NCBI GenBank assembly: GCA_963971425.1
Contig: OZ020514.1
Span: 10,731,218 to 10,795,217 of the forward strand
DNA: 64,000 nt
Direction: 5' to 3'
Source: Bryoerythrophyllum caledonicum
Taxonomy: Eukaryota > Streptophyta > Bryopsida > Pottiales > Pottiaceae
Shown here piece after piece: positions 43,147 through 54,575 of this stretch. How positions within the stretch are numbered: the first letter of the stretch is position 1; each line of letters opens with the position of its first letter. The notes under the pieces are model-generated. The model did no database searches and had not been told where the DNA came from. It saw nothing but the letters and a program-made list of their open reading frames with translations. The position numbers and the translations under genes are program-made.

Positions 43147-44305
43147 TCAATACTGATCCTCCTGAGTGACATGTTGGAACAAGCCCACCGTGACGAGAAG
43201 CACAAAGAAGGCGGTGAACTCAATCCACATAGCGCCCGCGGTGATGAGCCCCGCGTGCCGTAAAATAGCAGGGATGGCAATGCTCCCTACCGACGAAAAG
43301 CCTGTCAAAAACTTCGCTGCATCTTCCCAACTGTCCACAAAAAACAACCAAAAAAAACAATTAATTAATGAAGAAGAAGCAGCTATCTTTGAATAGACAA
43401 CTGCTGACTACAAGTAGACCTCTTTTCTCTTCTTTCTATAGCTCTTGAAGTGGGGGAGAAACACAAGAGAAACCATGCTTTTTGAGACCACGGTTTGTTT
43501 CCTCTCTGAAACAATGATATTCTTTGCAAACAACCATTGAAACAAAGCACAGTAGAAACTTTAAAGGAAGTACTTACTCGCCACCTTCGGAGGTGAAAAT
43601 TCCAGACGATTCGCCTCCAAAAAACATGCACGGCATCGGCAGCATTACGTACATGAGACCTGAAACCAAGGGAAAAAAGGTGTGTTTGATCGATTCACAG
43701 TTCACAACACCGAACGTCACAGAAAACTATTCAATGGATGTGCCGTAGTAGCCGAACGAGAAGCGAGTCATCTGGATGACTCTCTTTGCAAAGAAATTGA
43801 GATCTTCTTGTGTGAATGTGAAATCTGAACATGAAAAACAGTAGAGAGAAAGAAACGTACCAGTGAGCATGGGCCACCAGTTGTTGTACAATGCACATCC
43901 CTGGAAGAAAAGAAAAAAATACTCCATTGTCAACCATTGATAAGAAGATGGATCAACACACTAGAGTTCTTTTCGATACGATACACCCTCTTCTGATTTA
44001 TGACCCTACTCTTTCCTCACTCTTGATCCCTGTTATATCAATGGAAAAAGGGATAAAAGGAGAGGCCGTGAATCTTTCCTCTGAGATGAGCCTAGAAATC
44101 TAGGGCGGCTTACGAATGAGAGACGAGGTCAAAACTCATGGTATCTGTGCCTCGCTATACTGAATCAACACACTAGAGATGGGGTTGCTGTTGTTGCTTT
44201 TGTTACCAGGATTTGGAGGAGAAAGCCGACGGAGAAGAGGAAGGCCAGACCCGCCAGAACTGCAGGATGGTGCGCACACAGGTCGGCAAACAGATGATCA
44301 GCCAT
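43147..44305 (-). CDS. VPS55: Vacuolar protein sorting-associated protein 55 homologue (LEPROT/VPS55 family)
   Basis: Four exons on the minus strand: 44305-44207, 43900-43861, 43659-43578, 43330-43147, all GT-AG with matching phase, giving 134 residues (the family is usually 130-140). Four hydrophobic segments: LAGLAFLFSVGFLLQILGCA, LMYVMLPMPCMFFGG, FLTGFSSVGSIAIPAILRHA and AMWIEFTAFFVLLVTVGLFQ. The family signatures ALYNNWWPML and LPMPCMFFG are intact. VPS55 works with VPS68 in late endosome-to-vacuole transport; that is family knowledge. The start is the first ATG and gives the expected short N terminus. Confidence 0.94.
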
Positions 44306-45249
44306 GATTTGCAACACTTTCCAGCGAAGTTTGCAACATCACCAACACTTTCCTGCTCAACTTAGCCAATTCAGCAACACTTGTGTAAACAACACACTTT
44401 ACAAAAGCTGGCGGTGTGTCACAGTGAGAAAAATCCTCACAACAAACCAAACCCAAACCAAACCACCACAAACAATTGGATGAAAATGCTGGCACTCTCT
44501 ATTTTTCACAGAAGTTTCGCATAAGTTTCACATGAGAAGATTCACAAAAGTTTCACAGAAGAGGTTGTTATTTGTGTCACTTGGGAAGCGATTATGCAAA
44601 AGGGAAATGAAACAGTGGTCTGTTATTACAGGTGCAAAAGTTAACCCTAAAGGATGATTATCCCAACTTGGGTTATATAGTAATTTAAGTAGGTTTCATA
44701 TGATTCTCAATGGATTTCAGCAAAAGGAAGAAAAATTTGTGGCAGGTTCTGGGAAGATTTGGTTGGCCCTCACTCTGAGAAGATTGACTTCTTACTGCAC
44801 TTACTTGGATTCACCTTCAAAACCCTAACACGCCCTCGTACACCGAAAGACTCAGAAGCATCAAAAGGCCCAAAACCCTACAAAACCTAATTCCAAGACC
44901 TGGCTCTCGGATCATCAAAGCACCCAAAACCCTAATGAAATGGGTTGCGACAAGAAACCAAGACCTGATCGTATCGATCACAGCACAGAACTAACACAGA
45001 TGCACAAAACACATCACAAGAGAAAACTCTTCGAAGAACATACACGATGTAATTTAATATAGAGCAACATAAGAAGAAGAAACTCTCCTTTTTTTAAGAA
45101 GAACCCACCCACATGAGAAAAGCGTTTGTTCGTTCCAACCCTAAACCCTAAACCTACGTACCTTCGAGGCGCATCGCCATGGCTTTGGGCATGAGCAAGG
45201 AAACAAGTCTCCTTCTCTTTGCTTGCCTTGAGGGCAAAACGAGTTGAAG

Positions 45250-45365
45250 GTTTCTTCCTTGTTGTTTCTTCTCTTTTTCTTTCCTTTTTCTTCTCCTCTT
45301 TTTCTTTTTCCTACTCTTTCCTTTCTTTCTCTTCTTCCCTTTCTTTTCCTTCTTTTTCATTTTTG
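45250..45365 (+). repeat. Polypyrimidine (TTCTTTTTC)-rich tract
   Basis: Over 100 bases of almost pure C/T on the plus strand, mirrored by a similar shorter tract near 45640-45705. It generates lysine-rich open frames on the other strand that are not taken as genes. Confidence 0.8.
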
Positions 45366-45414
45366 TTATTTTTGTTGTAGGCCAATTACAAGGGACACAG
45401 TTCTCTTTCCATCA

Positions 45415-45630
45415 AGAAATACTCTAAATTTGATGTTTAGTGTAGGCACACTATATGATTATAAATGCTGCAAGTTCTTACTCTTGATGATTATCTTTAC
45501 CAACCATGTCGATGAATGATCACCCTCTTTGAATAGTATAGATAGTGGTACTCTCCATAAAAATCTTCACCAAGAGTAAACAGTTCTAGTGCTTTCAAAT
45601 CATAAAGTACCATAATATCAAATCCAATGT
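45415..45630 (-). mobile_element. TIR MITE family V, copy 2
   Basis: Begins ctctaaatttgatgtttagtgtaggcacac and ends with the inverse phrase near aaatcataaagtaccata; inverted relative to copy 3 at 58255-58440. It contains the central caagagtaaacag / cttactcttgatg arms. It is non-coding. Confidence 0.65.
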
Positions 45631-46565
45631 AGTTGAACTTTTTCCCTTTTTTTTCCTCTTTTCTTTTTCTTTTCTTTCCTTTTTCTTCTTCTGTCCTTTC
45701 TTGTAGGACATTCCACAAGTGATAGGATTTTTTCCATCGAGAAGTAGTTGAATTTTTCAGCATAGATTGAACCATGTCTCTGTTATACAAAGTTGGATGA
45801 AAGACAGGTTCTGTTTTACAAAGTTCTCTACACAACAATCAAGTCTTTTTAGTAGAAAACGAAAGAAAAATCTCCAGGAAAATGATGAATAAGTTAACAA
45901 GTCCAGATGCAAAACGCGCATGTAGCATGTGATTCCACCTACCAATACTTTTCCTTCATAGCAACTCAAGCAACAAGCATCTTGGAACAAGGGCATGATT
46001 ATCAAAAAGAACTTTGTATTAAAAGGAGCAATCGAGCCTGTCAACACCAAATGTAAAGATGGAAGTCTCTGCATTTTATTTACAGTCACGATGCTCATGC
46101 ACAATACATGAGCTAATCAATTTTCTAATTAAAAAATTCAGCAGCAAGGAAATTGGATCCACAACTACCCTTACCCCATGTGTTGACAAAGTTGTCTAGA
46201 TGAGGAACGCCGCTTGTTGAGATTTAATCCTCTAAGTTGAACCCTGTTTGTTGTTGATGATGAAGATGATTCTATAGTTTCCTTCACTTCTGCGAGAACT
46301 GATGGAAATGTAAAAAGGTGCTATCTGTTCTACAAACTCCTCGATCAGTTTCCGATTGAAAAACGTGACATCCAACATACACGGACGATTCCGATTCCAA
46401 AATATGCTTGTCGTTGCAGACCGGCATCTTAATATCGTCAAATCCAGAGAGGACGGTAACAGAAACATGGTGAGACTCCATTTGTAGCCGATCCTCGTTG
46501 CAGGCTCCACATACCAGTCTAAGTCTATACATCAGAACCAAACGATTTGAACCGAAACTTGTCCA

Positions 46566-48964
46566 TTACTGCGCCTTGATACCTGACGCTCCTTGAGATC
46601 CCTGAAATCCTTGACACACCTGTATAGCGTGAATCAGACAATCCTTTCCGACCATCCTCTGTATCTCTTGAACAAGGGATTTACGAGACATGCTCCCAGC
46701 CTACAAAAACAACGATTGAACAAATGAGAACTACAACGACTGAACAGATGGAAACTGCAACAATTGAACACAAGAACGATTACGAAGATTGATCACAAGA
46801 ACGACCACAAAGATTGATCACAAGAACGACTACAAAGACTAAACACAAAAATGTCTACAAAGACTAAACACAACGACTACAAATATTAAACACAAGAACA
46901 TAAGACCACAAAAATTGACCACGTGAATGACTACAAAGACTGAGCACATGAGAACTAAGACATAAGTCACTGGCCCAGGAGACGAGCTCAACAATGATGT
47001 CTCAGCATGGGATCGAAAGGCATTACCTCATATTTGGCGTGACTGTTCTTCAGTGACAGACATTGCTCTGGACTTAAAAGGCGCTGTAAAAGCGCAAATA
47101 GTTGGGGAAACCGAATGAAGGCCGATGTTGGACCCTGCTGAAGGTTTGCACATCCTGTTAGCTTGTTGCGCATAGCAGCCATGCTGCATGTCTTGTGACG
47201 GAGAGATTCGGTTATTCCGCATGCCTGCAAAGCACAAACCAGTTATAGTTTTACAGGGATCACCAAGATCAAGAGAGAAAAAAATCTAAAACTCGAGAAA
47301 CTCTCCAGCTGCAGAAAGATTATTAAACACAAGAACAAGGGTGACAAAGACAAACCTACATATATGAGAGAGATACAACAGTTGTCTTGCAAGAGTGGTG
47401 TCTGTCTCAAGAACACACATCCAGTGAATAACACATACCTGCTTCGTAAAAAGGGGCTGCTGCTTCACAGGAACATCATGACAGAACAAGGAAGACATCC
47501 GCTGCTTGCCGTTCAATCCAGCCATCATGCCTGGAAAGTGCAAAAACAAACACTCATAAGAATCGTTTTCCAAGAACAAACAGAAAACGCACAATAGAAA
47601 CACAATGAGATGATGGATGAGACACTCACGATGCCAACGAGGGGGCAACTTGAAGCTGACCACGTAAAGAGGCAGCACATGAGTGTTCATATGAGTAGAC
47701 CAGACGATGAGGCGCTTCGGTGCAACCAGATCATCAACACCGGTATCATAATGCTCACTACTAGGATGAAACTGCTCCGACGGCGGTTTCACTAACTCAG
47801 TCGCCCCTGCCACAACCTGGCAGAGCACCACATGCTGCTCGCCATTCTCGTCATTATCCGCATACAAGGCACTGCAACACACAAACAAAACACCATCTGT
47901 AAGCGAGAATCGCAAACAACGCACCTGACAAAAAGATGGAGTAGAACCAGCAACAGCACAGAAATGAATCCTAACACCGACCTGACAAAGGCTTGATTCT
48001 CCACAGCCAGATACACTCCGACGCCATAAGCTGATCCATTCTTAGGTGTCTTCGGCTGTCCGAATCCGTGAAGAAAGATCCCGGCCACGCCCTTCTTGGA
48101 CGTTCCGTGCCATCCGAAACGGACGTTGGCGTTCCCACGCGCCTGCTCCGTCAATACCTTCTGCCTCTCAAACGCCTCCTGCCGCGCCATCGCCACAGGG
48201 CTGGAGTCGCGGTGAATTCCAGTGATCCTCGTCTCCTCCGCGAGCTTCCCGAAGCCGCTCAGAAACCTCGCCTTGACGTCGTCAAAATCGCTACAACCAG
48301 GCTCTAATTTCGCAAATCGCTGTCCTAGACCGGGAGAACTCTCCTCCTCCGTCTTAACTCCCAAGGTGAGCCGCGTGAGCTCGTCGTCGCCAAGAACATC
48401 GCCTCCAGACCCTAACATTAAGCTAGAAATCGAATCTGTGGCGCCATCGCGCCAGTTCGTCGTCCTGGTGGCGCCTGGCATCCCCGCGCTAGGGTTCCCC
48501 GGCAGCGAAACCTCATCGCCAATCCAAGCTATCGACCTCACGTATCCCGTCGCCACGTTCACCTGCGTCATCTCCTCAAACCGTAACAAGTAAACTCGTC
48601 CCTCAACCACGACCTCCGCCGTCTTCTCCCCGGCCAGAAACCGCTCCCAGGCCACCGAATTCGCCTCCTCCGGATACTCCTTCCAGTCTCCCTTCTCAAA
48701 GTACATGAACCGCCACGGCCTCACCCCGGACACCGACTCCACCTCGGCATCCCGGCTGCGCAGCCCCGCCTCGACGACCCTGCGGTGCACACAGGCCTCG
48801 TCTCCGTCTCCCTTGACGCGCTTAACGCTCCAGGCTTCGCTCCCTCTCTCCCGCCGCTTCCGTGACTCTCCTCCTGGAAGAGGAGTACGCAGCACAGCAG
48901 CATCGCCGCCGCCAACAGGACCTGTGCGCAAACGAAGCACGGCTCCATTCTCACACACATCCAT
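46566..48964 (-). CDS. RCD1/SRO-type protein with WWE, PARP-like and RST domains
   Basis: Five exons on the minus strand: 48964-47982, 47871-47630, 47530-47439, 47224-47027, 46700-46566; phases agree and give 549 residues. A basic motif (ESRKRRERGSEAWSVKRVKG) near residue 40 suggests nuclear import. A WWE domain follows (RPWRFMYFEKGDWKEYPEEA to YVRSIAWIGDE). The PARP-like fold spans about 240-405 (WHGTSKKGVAGIFLHGF, YGVGVYLA, ENGEQHVVLCQVVAG, GVDDLVAPKRLIVW, THVLPLYVVSF). The C-terminal RST domain (FIRFPQLFALLQRLLSPEQ to RKSLVQEIQRMVG) is expected to bind transcription factors. Family members are usually without ADP-ribosylation activity and regulate stress responses. A longer open frame upstream lacks an ATG, so the start at 48964 was taken. 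Confidence 0.93.
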
Positions 48965-49854
48965 TTCCTCAACACAGAAAACAAAACACTCCAACCTCCA
49001 AATTTTCTCACAAATTTACACTCATATGAAACTTCAATCAGATTTCTCTCGTTAAACGTTTGATTGCTCGTTTCATGCTCCAACTTCCGATCGTCGATCA
49101 ACACGGAATTTATAGTCACAGTTTCTCTCTCCACACGCTTACTCACGTTCAGAATCGCATCGCAACGAGCGAGACGAAGTGATACCCGCATGATGTACAG
49201 GTGATACTGACACGATACCCGAGGTGGAGCTGGCGATACTATGGAGATAACTAGGGATGCCCCTTTGCCGTGCCGCCTCACCATCACCGCCTTGGGAGGT
49301 TCGGGATCGTGGCCGTCAAGGGGCGCTAGGTTCGGGAGGGGTTGCGTGGGCGCCAAGGCTAGCGGGTCGTTTTCGCGGGAATGGGGTCCCGATCCCGTGA
49401 CGGCGCGGTATCTAACTTCTGTGTAGATTTCGTGTGGCGGGTTTGGGTTAGTGACGGTAATGTGACGCGGTTGTTTCGTGGAAAGGACGGGTTTAGGTGG
49501 TTGACGAAAGGTGTGGCGTCAAAAGTTCGCTTCGGTTCCAAGGCTGACGTCGCCACGGTTGTGGGGGATGGGGAGGTCGGGGACCGGTGCCCGCGCGCTA
49601 TTTGTGGAATATGGGTTGGAAATTGTGAGGATGAAGGCAAGGAAAAGGAGTGGGCTGAGTTGACATGATCCTATTTCATCCCCTTGGATTCCCTTCAACA
49701 TTTTGTGTGAGTTTGTGGAATAGTGTTGGTTTTAGATAGAAGGTAGTGAGAGGTGGTCGGTTGGATGTGCAATTTTGATTGATTCAGACCCTTTTAAACT
49801 TGTTTACTTGAGGGATTAATCATATTTTTATTAATGCATATTTTACTACTAAAA

Positions 49855-50016
49855 TCTATAACCTACGCAGTGAACCACGCAGCGATCAAACGTGCAGTCA
49901 ACCGTGCAGTGAACTATAGAAACTCTGCAGCCAACCGCGCACTGAATCATGTTACCTTTTTTTTATATAGTTTGTAATATAAAAACTACATTACAACGGT
50001 TGGACTAGTGCCTTGC
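49855..50016 (-). repeat. Repeat family Z, copy 2
   Basis: Inverted match to 33586-33795: gtgcagtcaaccgtgcagtg, ccgcgcactgaatcatgttac and aaaaactacattacaacggttgg. The inner short repeats are fewer than in copy 1. Confidence 0.65.
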
Positions 50017-50399
50017 AAAGTAAGCACCAATTGCTAGTTTCTTACAATAAAATAGGATTTGGGCCCATATCCGGGTGGTGAAGCTAATATCAGGGAGCCT
50101 AGGTATCGTCGCTGCACTGGATATCGGGACGAGGAAAAGGCGTTGCTCTCGTGCGCTCACAACGTCTCTATGTCTTCTTTTAGTGGATCCTGGTTGTCTC
50201 AAAAGGGGTAATGAAGCGAGTCTGTTTCTTTCAATGATGTTATAAGGTACAAGTATCAGTACCCGTCGTTCCGACCGGAGAAGTTTTTTTGATTAGTGCT
50301 CCTTAGAATAAAATTTGTTTGACGTATTATATTTTAGATTGCAATTTGCATCCCTCGGAGTTCAACGTTTTACATCACAGGACCCATTGATCTTATGTG

Positions 50400-51245
50400 C
50401 GGCATCAATGGCCTTTAGCGCAAGGGCTCCTCGTAAACAATGTTACGCATAAGCTGATCCTCGGCCCGTTCAACGGTTTCTGCTTCAAGAAGAACAGTGA
50501 CATTTTCGGGAGCCGTGGCGCGCGAGAAAGCAACATACAACTAACCGTGGGAGAACACGTTCTTCGTGAGGCAAATGCCAACCCTGGGAAGCGTCTGCCC
50601 TTGAGACTTGTTGATTGTCATTGCATACGCAACTCGGATCGGAAACTGCTTGCGTCGAACTGGAAATGGAAGACCAAATTGTTCAGTGATCAAGAGAATC
50701 CGCGGGATAAAAGCAACGTAACCGGCACAGTCTCCCGTCAACACTTCTGCTTCAATCACTCGCACTGCACATCGTCAAACAATAAGGCGCGTGCCGTTAC
50801 ATAGACCATTGGTTGGATCCAGGTTCTGTAAAAGCATGACCGTTGTTCCAATTTTAACCATAAGCTTGTGCGGTGGCCATCCGTTGATGTCAAGCTTGTT
50901 GAGGTACTCCACGGGAATCAAATTGACACCTTCCTCGTTGTCCACCTTATTCGCGCTCAGAAACTCAGACGTATCGCCTAGTACCATGTCGAGCATGGTT
51001 GCGTTGATCCGCGAACGTCGTCATTCCGTGCGGCAAGGATGGCACGACCGCTGAAGTACTCGCGTGCATTTGCTTCGACGTCAGCAATTCCTCCATAGAC
51101 TGCATTGATCAAGCCGTTCAAGGTGTGATTGCCGACAATCATTGCCCGTGGACACCTGATCATGTCATCCTTCACCTTCTCCAGCATGTCCTCCCCCAGC
51201 ACCAAGAGCCACTCTGGAAATGTACGGTTGCGCAGGATATGTAAC
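50400..51245 (-). pseudogene. Helitron/PIF1-type helicase C-terminal remnant
   Basis: On the minus strand: ILRNRTFPEWLLVLGEDMLEK, INAVYGGIADVEANAREYFS, then (other frame) INATMLDMVLGDTSEF, PVEYLNKLDINGWPPHKL, MLLQNLDPTNGLCNGTRLIV, then [36 protein letters not shown] and VFSHGQLYVAFSRAT. This is the motif IV-VI end of the helicase that Helitrons encode. At least one frame change (near 51015) and one stop (near 50770) break it. The Rep/HUH part and the Helitron ends were not found, so this is a truncated copy; a PIF1-like host helicase is less likely given the PVEYLN and CNGTRLIV phrases. Confidence 0.85.
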
Positions 51246-53439
51246 TCAACAACCGCATAAATTCAATCGTGTCACCCAAACTTCGCCAGAAAATTCGAAA
51301 ACAATTAAGCTCTGGAGTTTCTCACACAATCAACAAACGTTTCACTTGCCTCTCACTCAACAAAGCAAACAAAAGAAGAGGAAAAAGAGGTGACAGGCCT
51401 GACTTTATGTAACAACATTGAATCAGGTAAAACAAATATGCATTTTTCTAAAACATCAAAATAAAGCCAGAGATACAATTAGTGGCACAGAACATAGTAC
51501 TAGGAAAGTAATCAAGACAAATTATCAACTATTCACAAACTCTCTGAAACATCTCATTGCCAAACTAAACTGCAGGCAGATCATTTTTGTTAGTCGAAAA
51601 ATCATTATGTTCAGCACCTTCACCTTCTTCAGCACCTTCAGCTTCAATTAGCTTCAAAATCTTTTCGAATGTAACATCCTTTTCTTGGTTTTGGCGTACC
51701 ATGAACTTAAAAAGTTGCTCGTAAAAAATTTAGAGTACTACAGATTTCCGTTGCAGATTGAATTTTCTTGATATCATACGCCACTTAACTACAACGCAAA
51801 CCACAGAAAAATGAGCTCTAGATGCCAGATAACAGAATCGAACCAAGCTTCACTCTCGAATTTCTTTCAACTGCACTACTCAGATAACACCTAAACATCA
51901 CTGTAGCATCCCTACCTGGCCCGGACCATAGCTCCACACTCCACACTGCAAAACGTTGCTACTGCACTCTCAACCTAATCAAAGTATGCACTACCTAGTC
52001 GAGTGAACGAAAATGCAACAGAACACACACAAACGACCTACTCATAGAATACTACTCTCAATGTCGATTTCGAGCAGTGCAAGCACGTCTCAACTACTGA
52101 TTACAAAACGCAAATCGCAACCTGATTAAACAACGCCGACACGACAAACCCCCTTCAAATTCTCAGGGTTTGATGCGCCATGACTTCCCCACGTTCGCCC
52201 CCGAGATTCCGCTAATGGCCACCACAGGGACAGGGCTCCCATAGCAAACCCTGAAATTTCAGAGTTGATCATGACAAAAAAACTTCCCGCAGCCCTTCCA
52301 CTCCGATCGTCTTGTTGTTCTTCTTGGTGTTGGTCGGGTACACTCCGCCTGAGCCGACGTAATCTGCGCCGTCGCACAAGACTTACTCTGCTCGGCTTGT
52401 TCCGCCGATGATCTTCTCGAAAAACCCCCTCAAATTCCTCCTAATACCTCACACCGCCCTCCGCTGCATGATCCATGCCGCAACGTAGTACCCGAGGATG
52501 ACGAGGAAGAAGGAGAAAAACGTCACGAAGTGGATGGACACCAGCAAACTGTCCTCACTGTTCTGCTTCGATGTAGTGTCTGATTTCGCCCGCCTGAGTA
52601 GTGCTCCTGACCATGTGGTTTACTTCTTGGTCTTCTTGGTCTGTTGGTGTTAGTCTTCTTGGTCTGCTGGTCCACCAGGAGCGGCGGACAGACAGACTGT
52701 CGCCTATTATATAGGTAGATTTTATGAGTAGAACTTTAACAAGAAGAAGAAGAAGAACTCCGGTTTGTGAAGGGGGTCGGCGTGAATAAAGTGTTTGTTT
52801 GTTCCACCACTAAGTCCATGTCCATCGGATATAAGTTAGTTGTATGGAGACTTTAACAAAAAATAATTTCTAGTCTAATAATTGAGGCTACTAACACCAT
52901 GATAGGAGTCGAATCATGCCAATTCTATAAGATTTTGATTTATTAATGTTAGTTTATCAAAAGTACAAGGTGCTAGAAATGATCATTTCTCTTGTTTTAC
53001 AAACCGTTGATGATGTGTCACTATATAGTCACTTCCCTCCATAAGAAAAGTTGTTACAACAACCAACTCCCTTTACAACAGCCACTTTTATTTACCAATT
53101 GGTTAGCTGCCTTTACAACAGGGTTGTTGTAGTAGATGTTTTCATAAAAAGGGCTGATGTAGAGTGAAATGATTATACTCTTTTTCAAATACCAATGCAT
53201 TCTTTGACAATTGACATCTCGTATTCCTTGCCGTGAAGAATATCAATACTCCAAGAATGCATTGAGGTTAAAAAAAAAGGTGTCACATTGTTCATACCAT
53301 GAAGTACGAGAATGGTATTTGAAGGTAATGTGTAATTTGGATGATCATGATTTGGAGTTTTCTTGAAAGTGAAAGGAGGTGACCTTGCATGTTACTCCGT
53401 ACTTTATGATCTTAGGTCTTATATGTTAGTAACTAGGAC
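51246..53439. other. Spacer with protein-like fragments but no recognised gene
   Basis: On the minus strand, 51594-51722 reads QLFKFMVRQNQEKDVTFEKI followed by LKLIEAEGAEEGEGAEHNDF and a stop, a plausible C-terminal fragment of unknown kind. At about 52455-52620 the minus strand reads LLVSIHFVTFFSFFLVILGY then YVAAWIMQRRAV and a stop, a single membrane-span-like tail, but no ATG lies in frame. Either may be part of a spliced gene that I could not assemble. The rest is AT-rich. Confidence 0.3.
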
Positions 53440-53680
53440 CACATGGAGAGGGTCAACTTGGCTTGGAAAAGGTGTGGAGGAACTGTTGGCCAAATCTTTG
53501 AAAACTTAAAGTATTATGGGGAAGCTTTAGATAGGGTCCAGAGTATTGATTGCTATGCATTTCATTTGTACAAAAAACAAAAGCATGAAATTGCTCACAC
53601 TCATTATCTTTCCGTATTTAAATATTATCCTACCTTCTTCATTTATTTTCTCTTTAGAAAGGACTTTCATAAAAACACTA
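53440..53680 (+). repeat. Interspersed repeat P, copy 1
   Basis: Matches 62520-62740 in order: acttggcttggaaaaggt, caaa(t/c)ctttgaaaact / ctttgagaactc, tattgatt, ctctttagaaaggac / ctcttccaaaaagac. A weak open frame runs through copy 1 only. Nature unknown. Confidence 0.55.
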
Positions 53681-54543
53681 TTGTATCTCTTGGATATATG
53701 GGTTGCTACAACTACTATTGATAGTATATGTGAGGGTTGAAATCAACATCTATATACTAAGTTAATCGATTCCACATCAAGATGCGTTCAGAAATTAAAA
53801 GTTTAAATTTCATTTTTTAGACATGTAGCACTCAAACAGATACTTAAGCACTAAAATAAGCACACAAAATTTGTCAATTGGAATAGATTTGAGACCCCAT
53901 TTGTGGGCACGCTCCATTTTAGTATTTTTCTTGGAAAATCTTCTCCAAGCTTAGAATTCAACATCCAAACCAATTACCAATAAACTTTTTAAAGAAAAAA
54001 AGACATGCTTCATTCTATCACCACAAATTAATATTAGTTTTTTAAGAATATATAATTTTCCTCCACAAATGATATTTTATAATTTATAATTTTTCTTCAA
54101 TACTATTAAAAAAACATTTAGTTCCAGGTGTGGTCTTTATTCCCAAATTAATCTAAAAATTCGGGGTAGAAATCACTGGGAACTTTGGAAGAGAACGGGG
54201 GAGTTCCATGAACGCCGTGTTCCCTTCACCATCTCACCTTTTCACCTTTTCCGTCCACCTTTCGCTTTTTCACTTCATCTCTCACCTTTTCCCGATGCGT
54301 CCTTCGCAGACGCCTTCGTCGCCCTCCACAGTTCCACTCCGCCATCGCTCCGCCATTCCTCCGCCACTCCATTCCGTGTCCCCAGCTTTCAGCTCGTCTC
54401 CACTCACGCGCATTCTCTCAACTTCCTCAACACATGCTCCTCCACAATCGCGCATGCCAAAAAAATTGGACTTTTCTGGAGGACTTTCCTTGGAGAATGT
54501 ACCACCAGCGCATTCACACAGACAGAATCGAACAATGAGGTAG

Positions 54544-54575
54544 GAGAGAGAGAGGGAGAGGGAGAGAGAGAGAGG
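54544..54575 (+). repeat. GA-rich tract at the LSF1-like start
   Basis: gagagagagagggagagggagagagagagagg runs up to the ATG at 54576, a GA-rich plant leader. Confidence 0.7.

Noticed and set aside
44647-44662. TTAACCCTAAAGGATG as an end of a TTAA element
   Set aside because: No matching right end was found within 1.5 kb and the interior does not match the family.
45154-45360. Lysine-rich minus-strand frame
   Set aside because: It is the translation of a polypyrimidine tract.
48965-48994. Open frame continuing upstream of the SRO start
   Set aside because: The extension does not begin with ATG (the codon is TTG); the first ATG is at 48964.
52126-52640. Candidate gene with a membrane-span tail on the minus strand
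   Set aside because: No ATG in frame with the hydrophobic tail and no splice model that joins it to upstream coding sequence.
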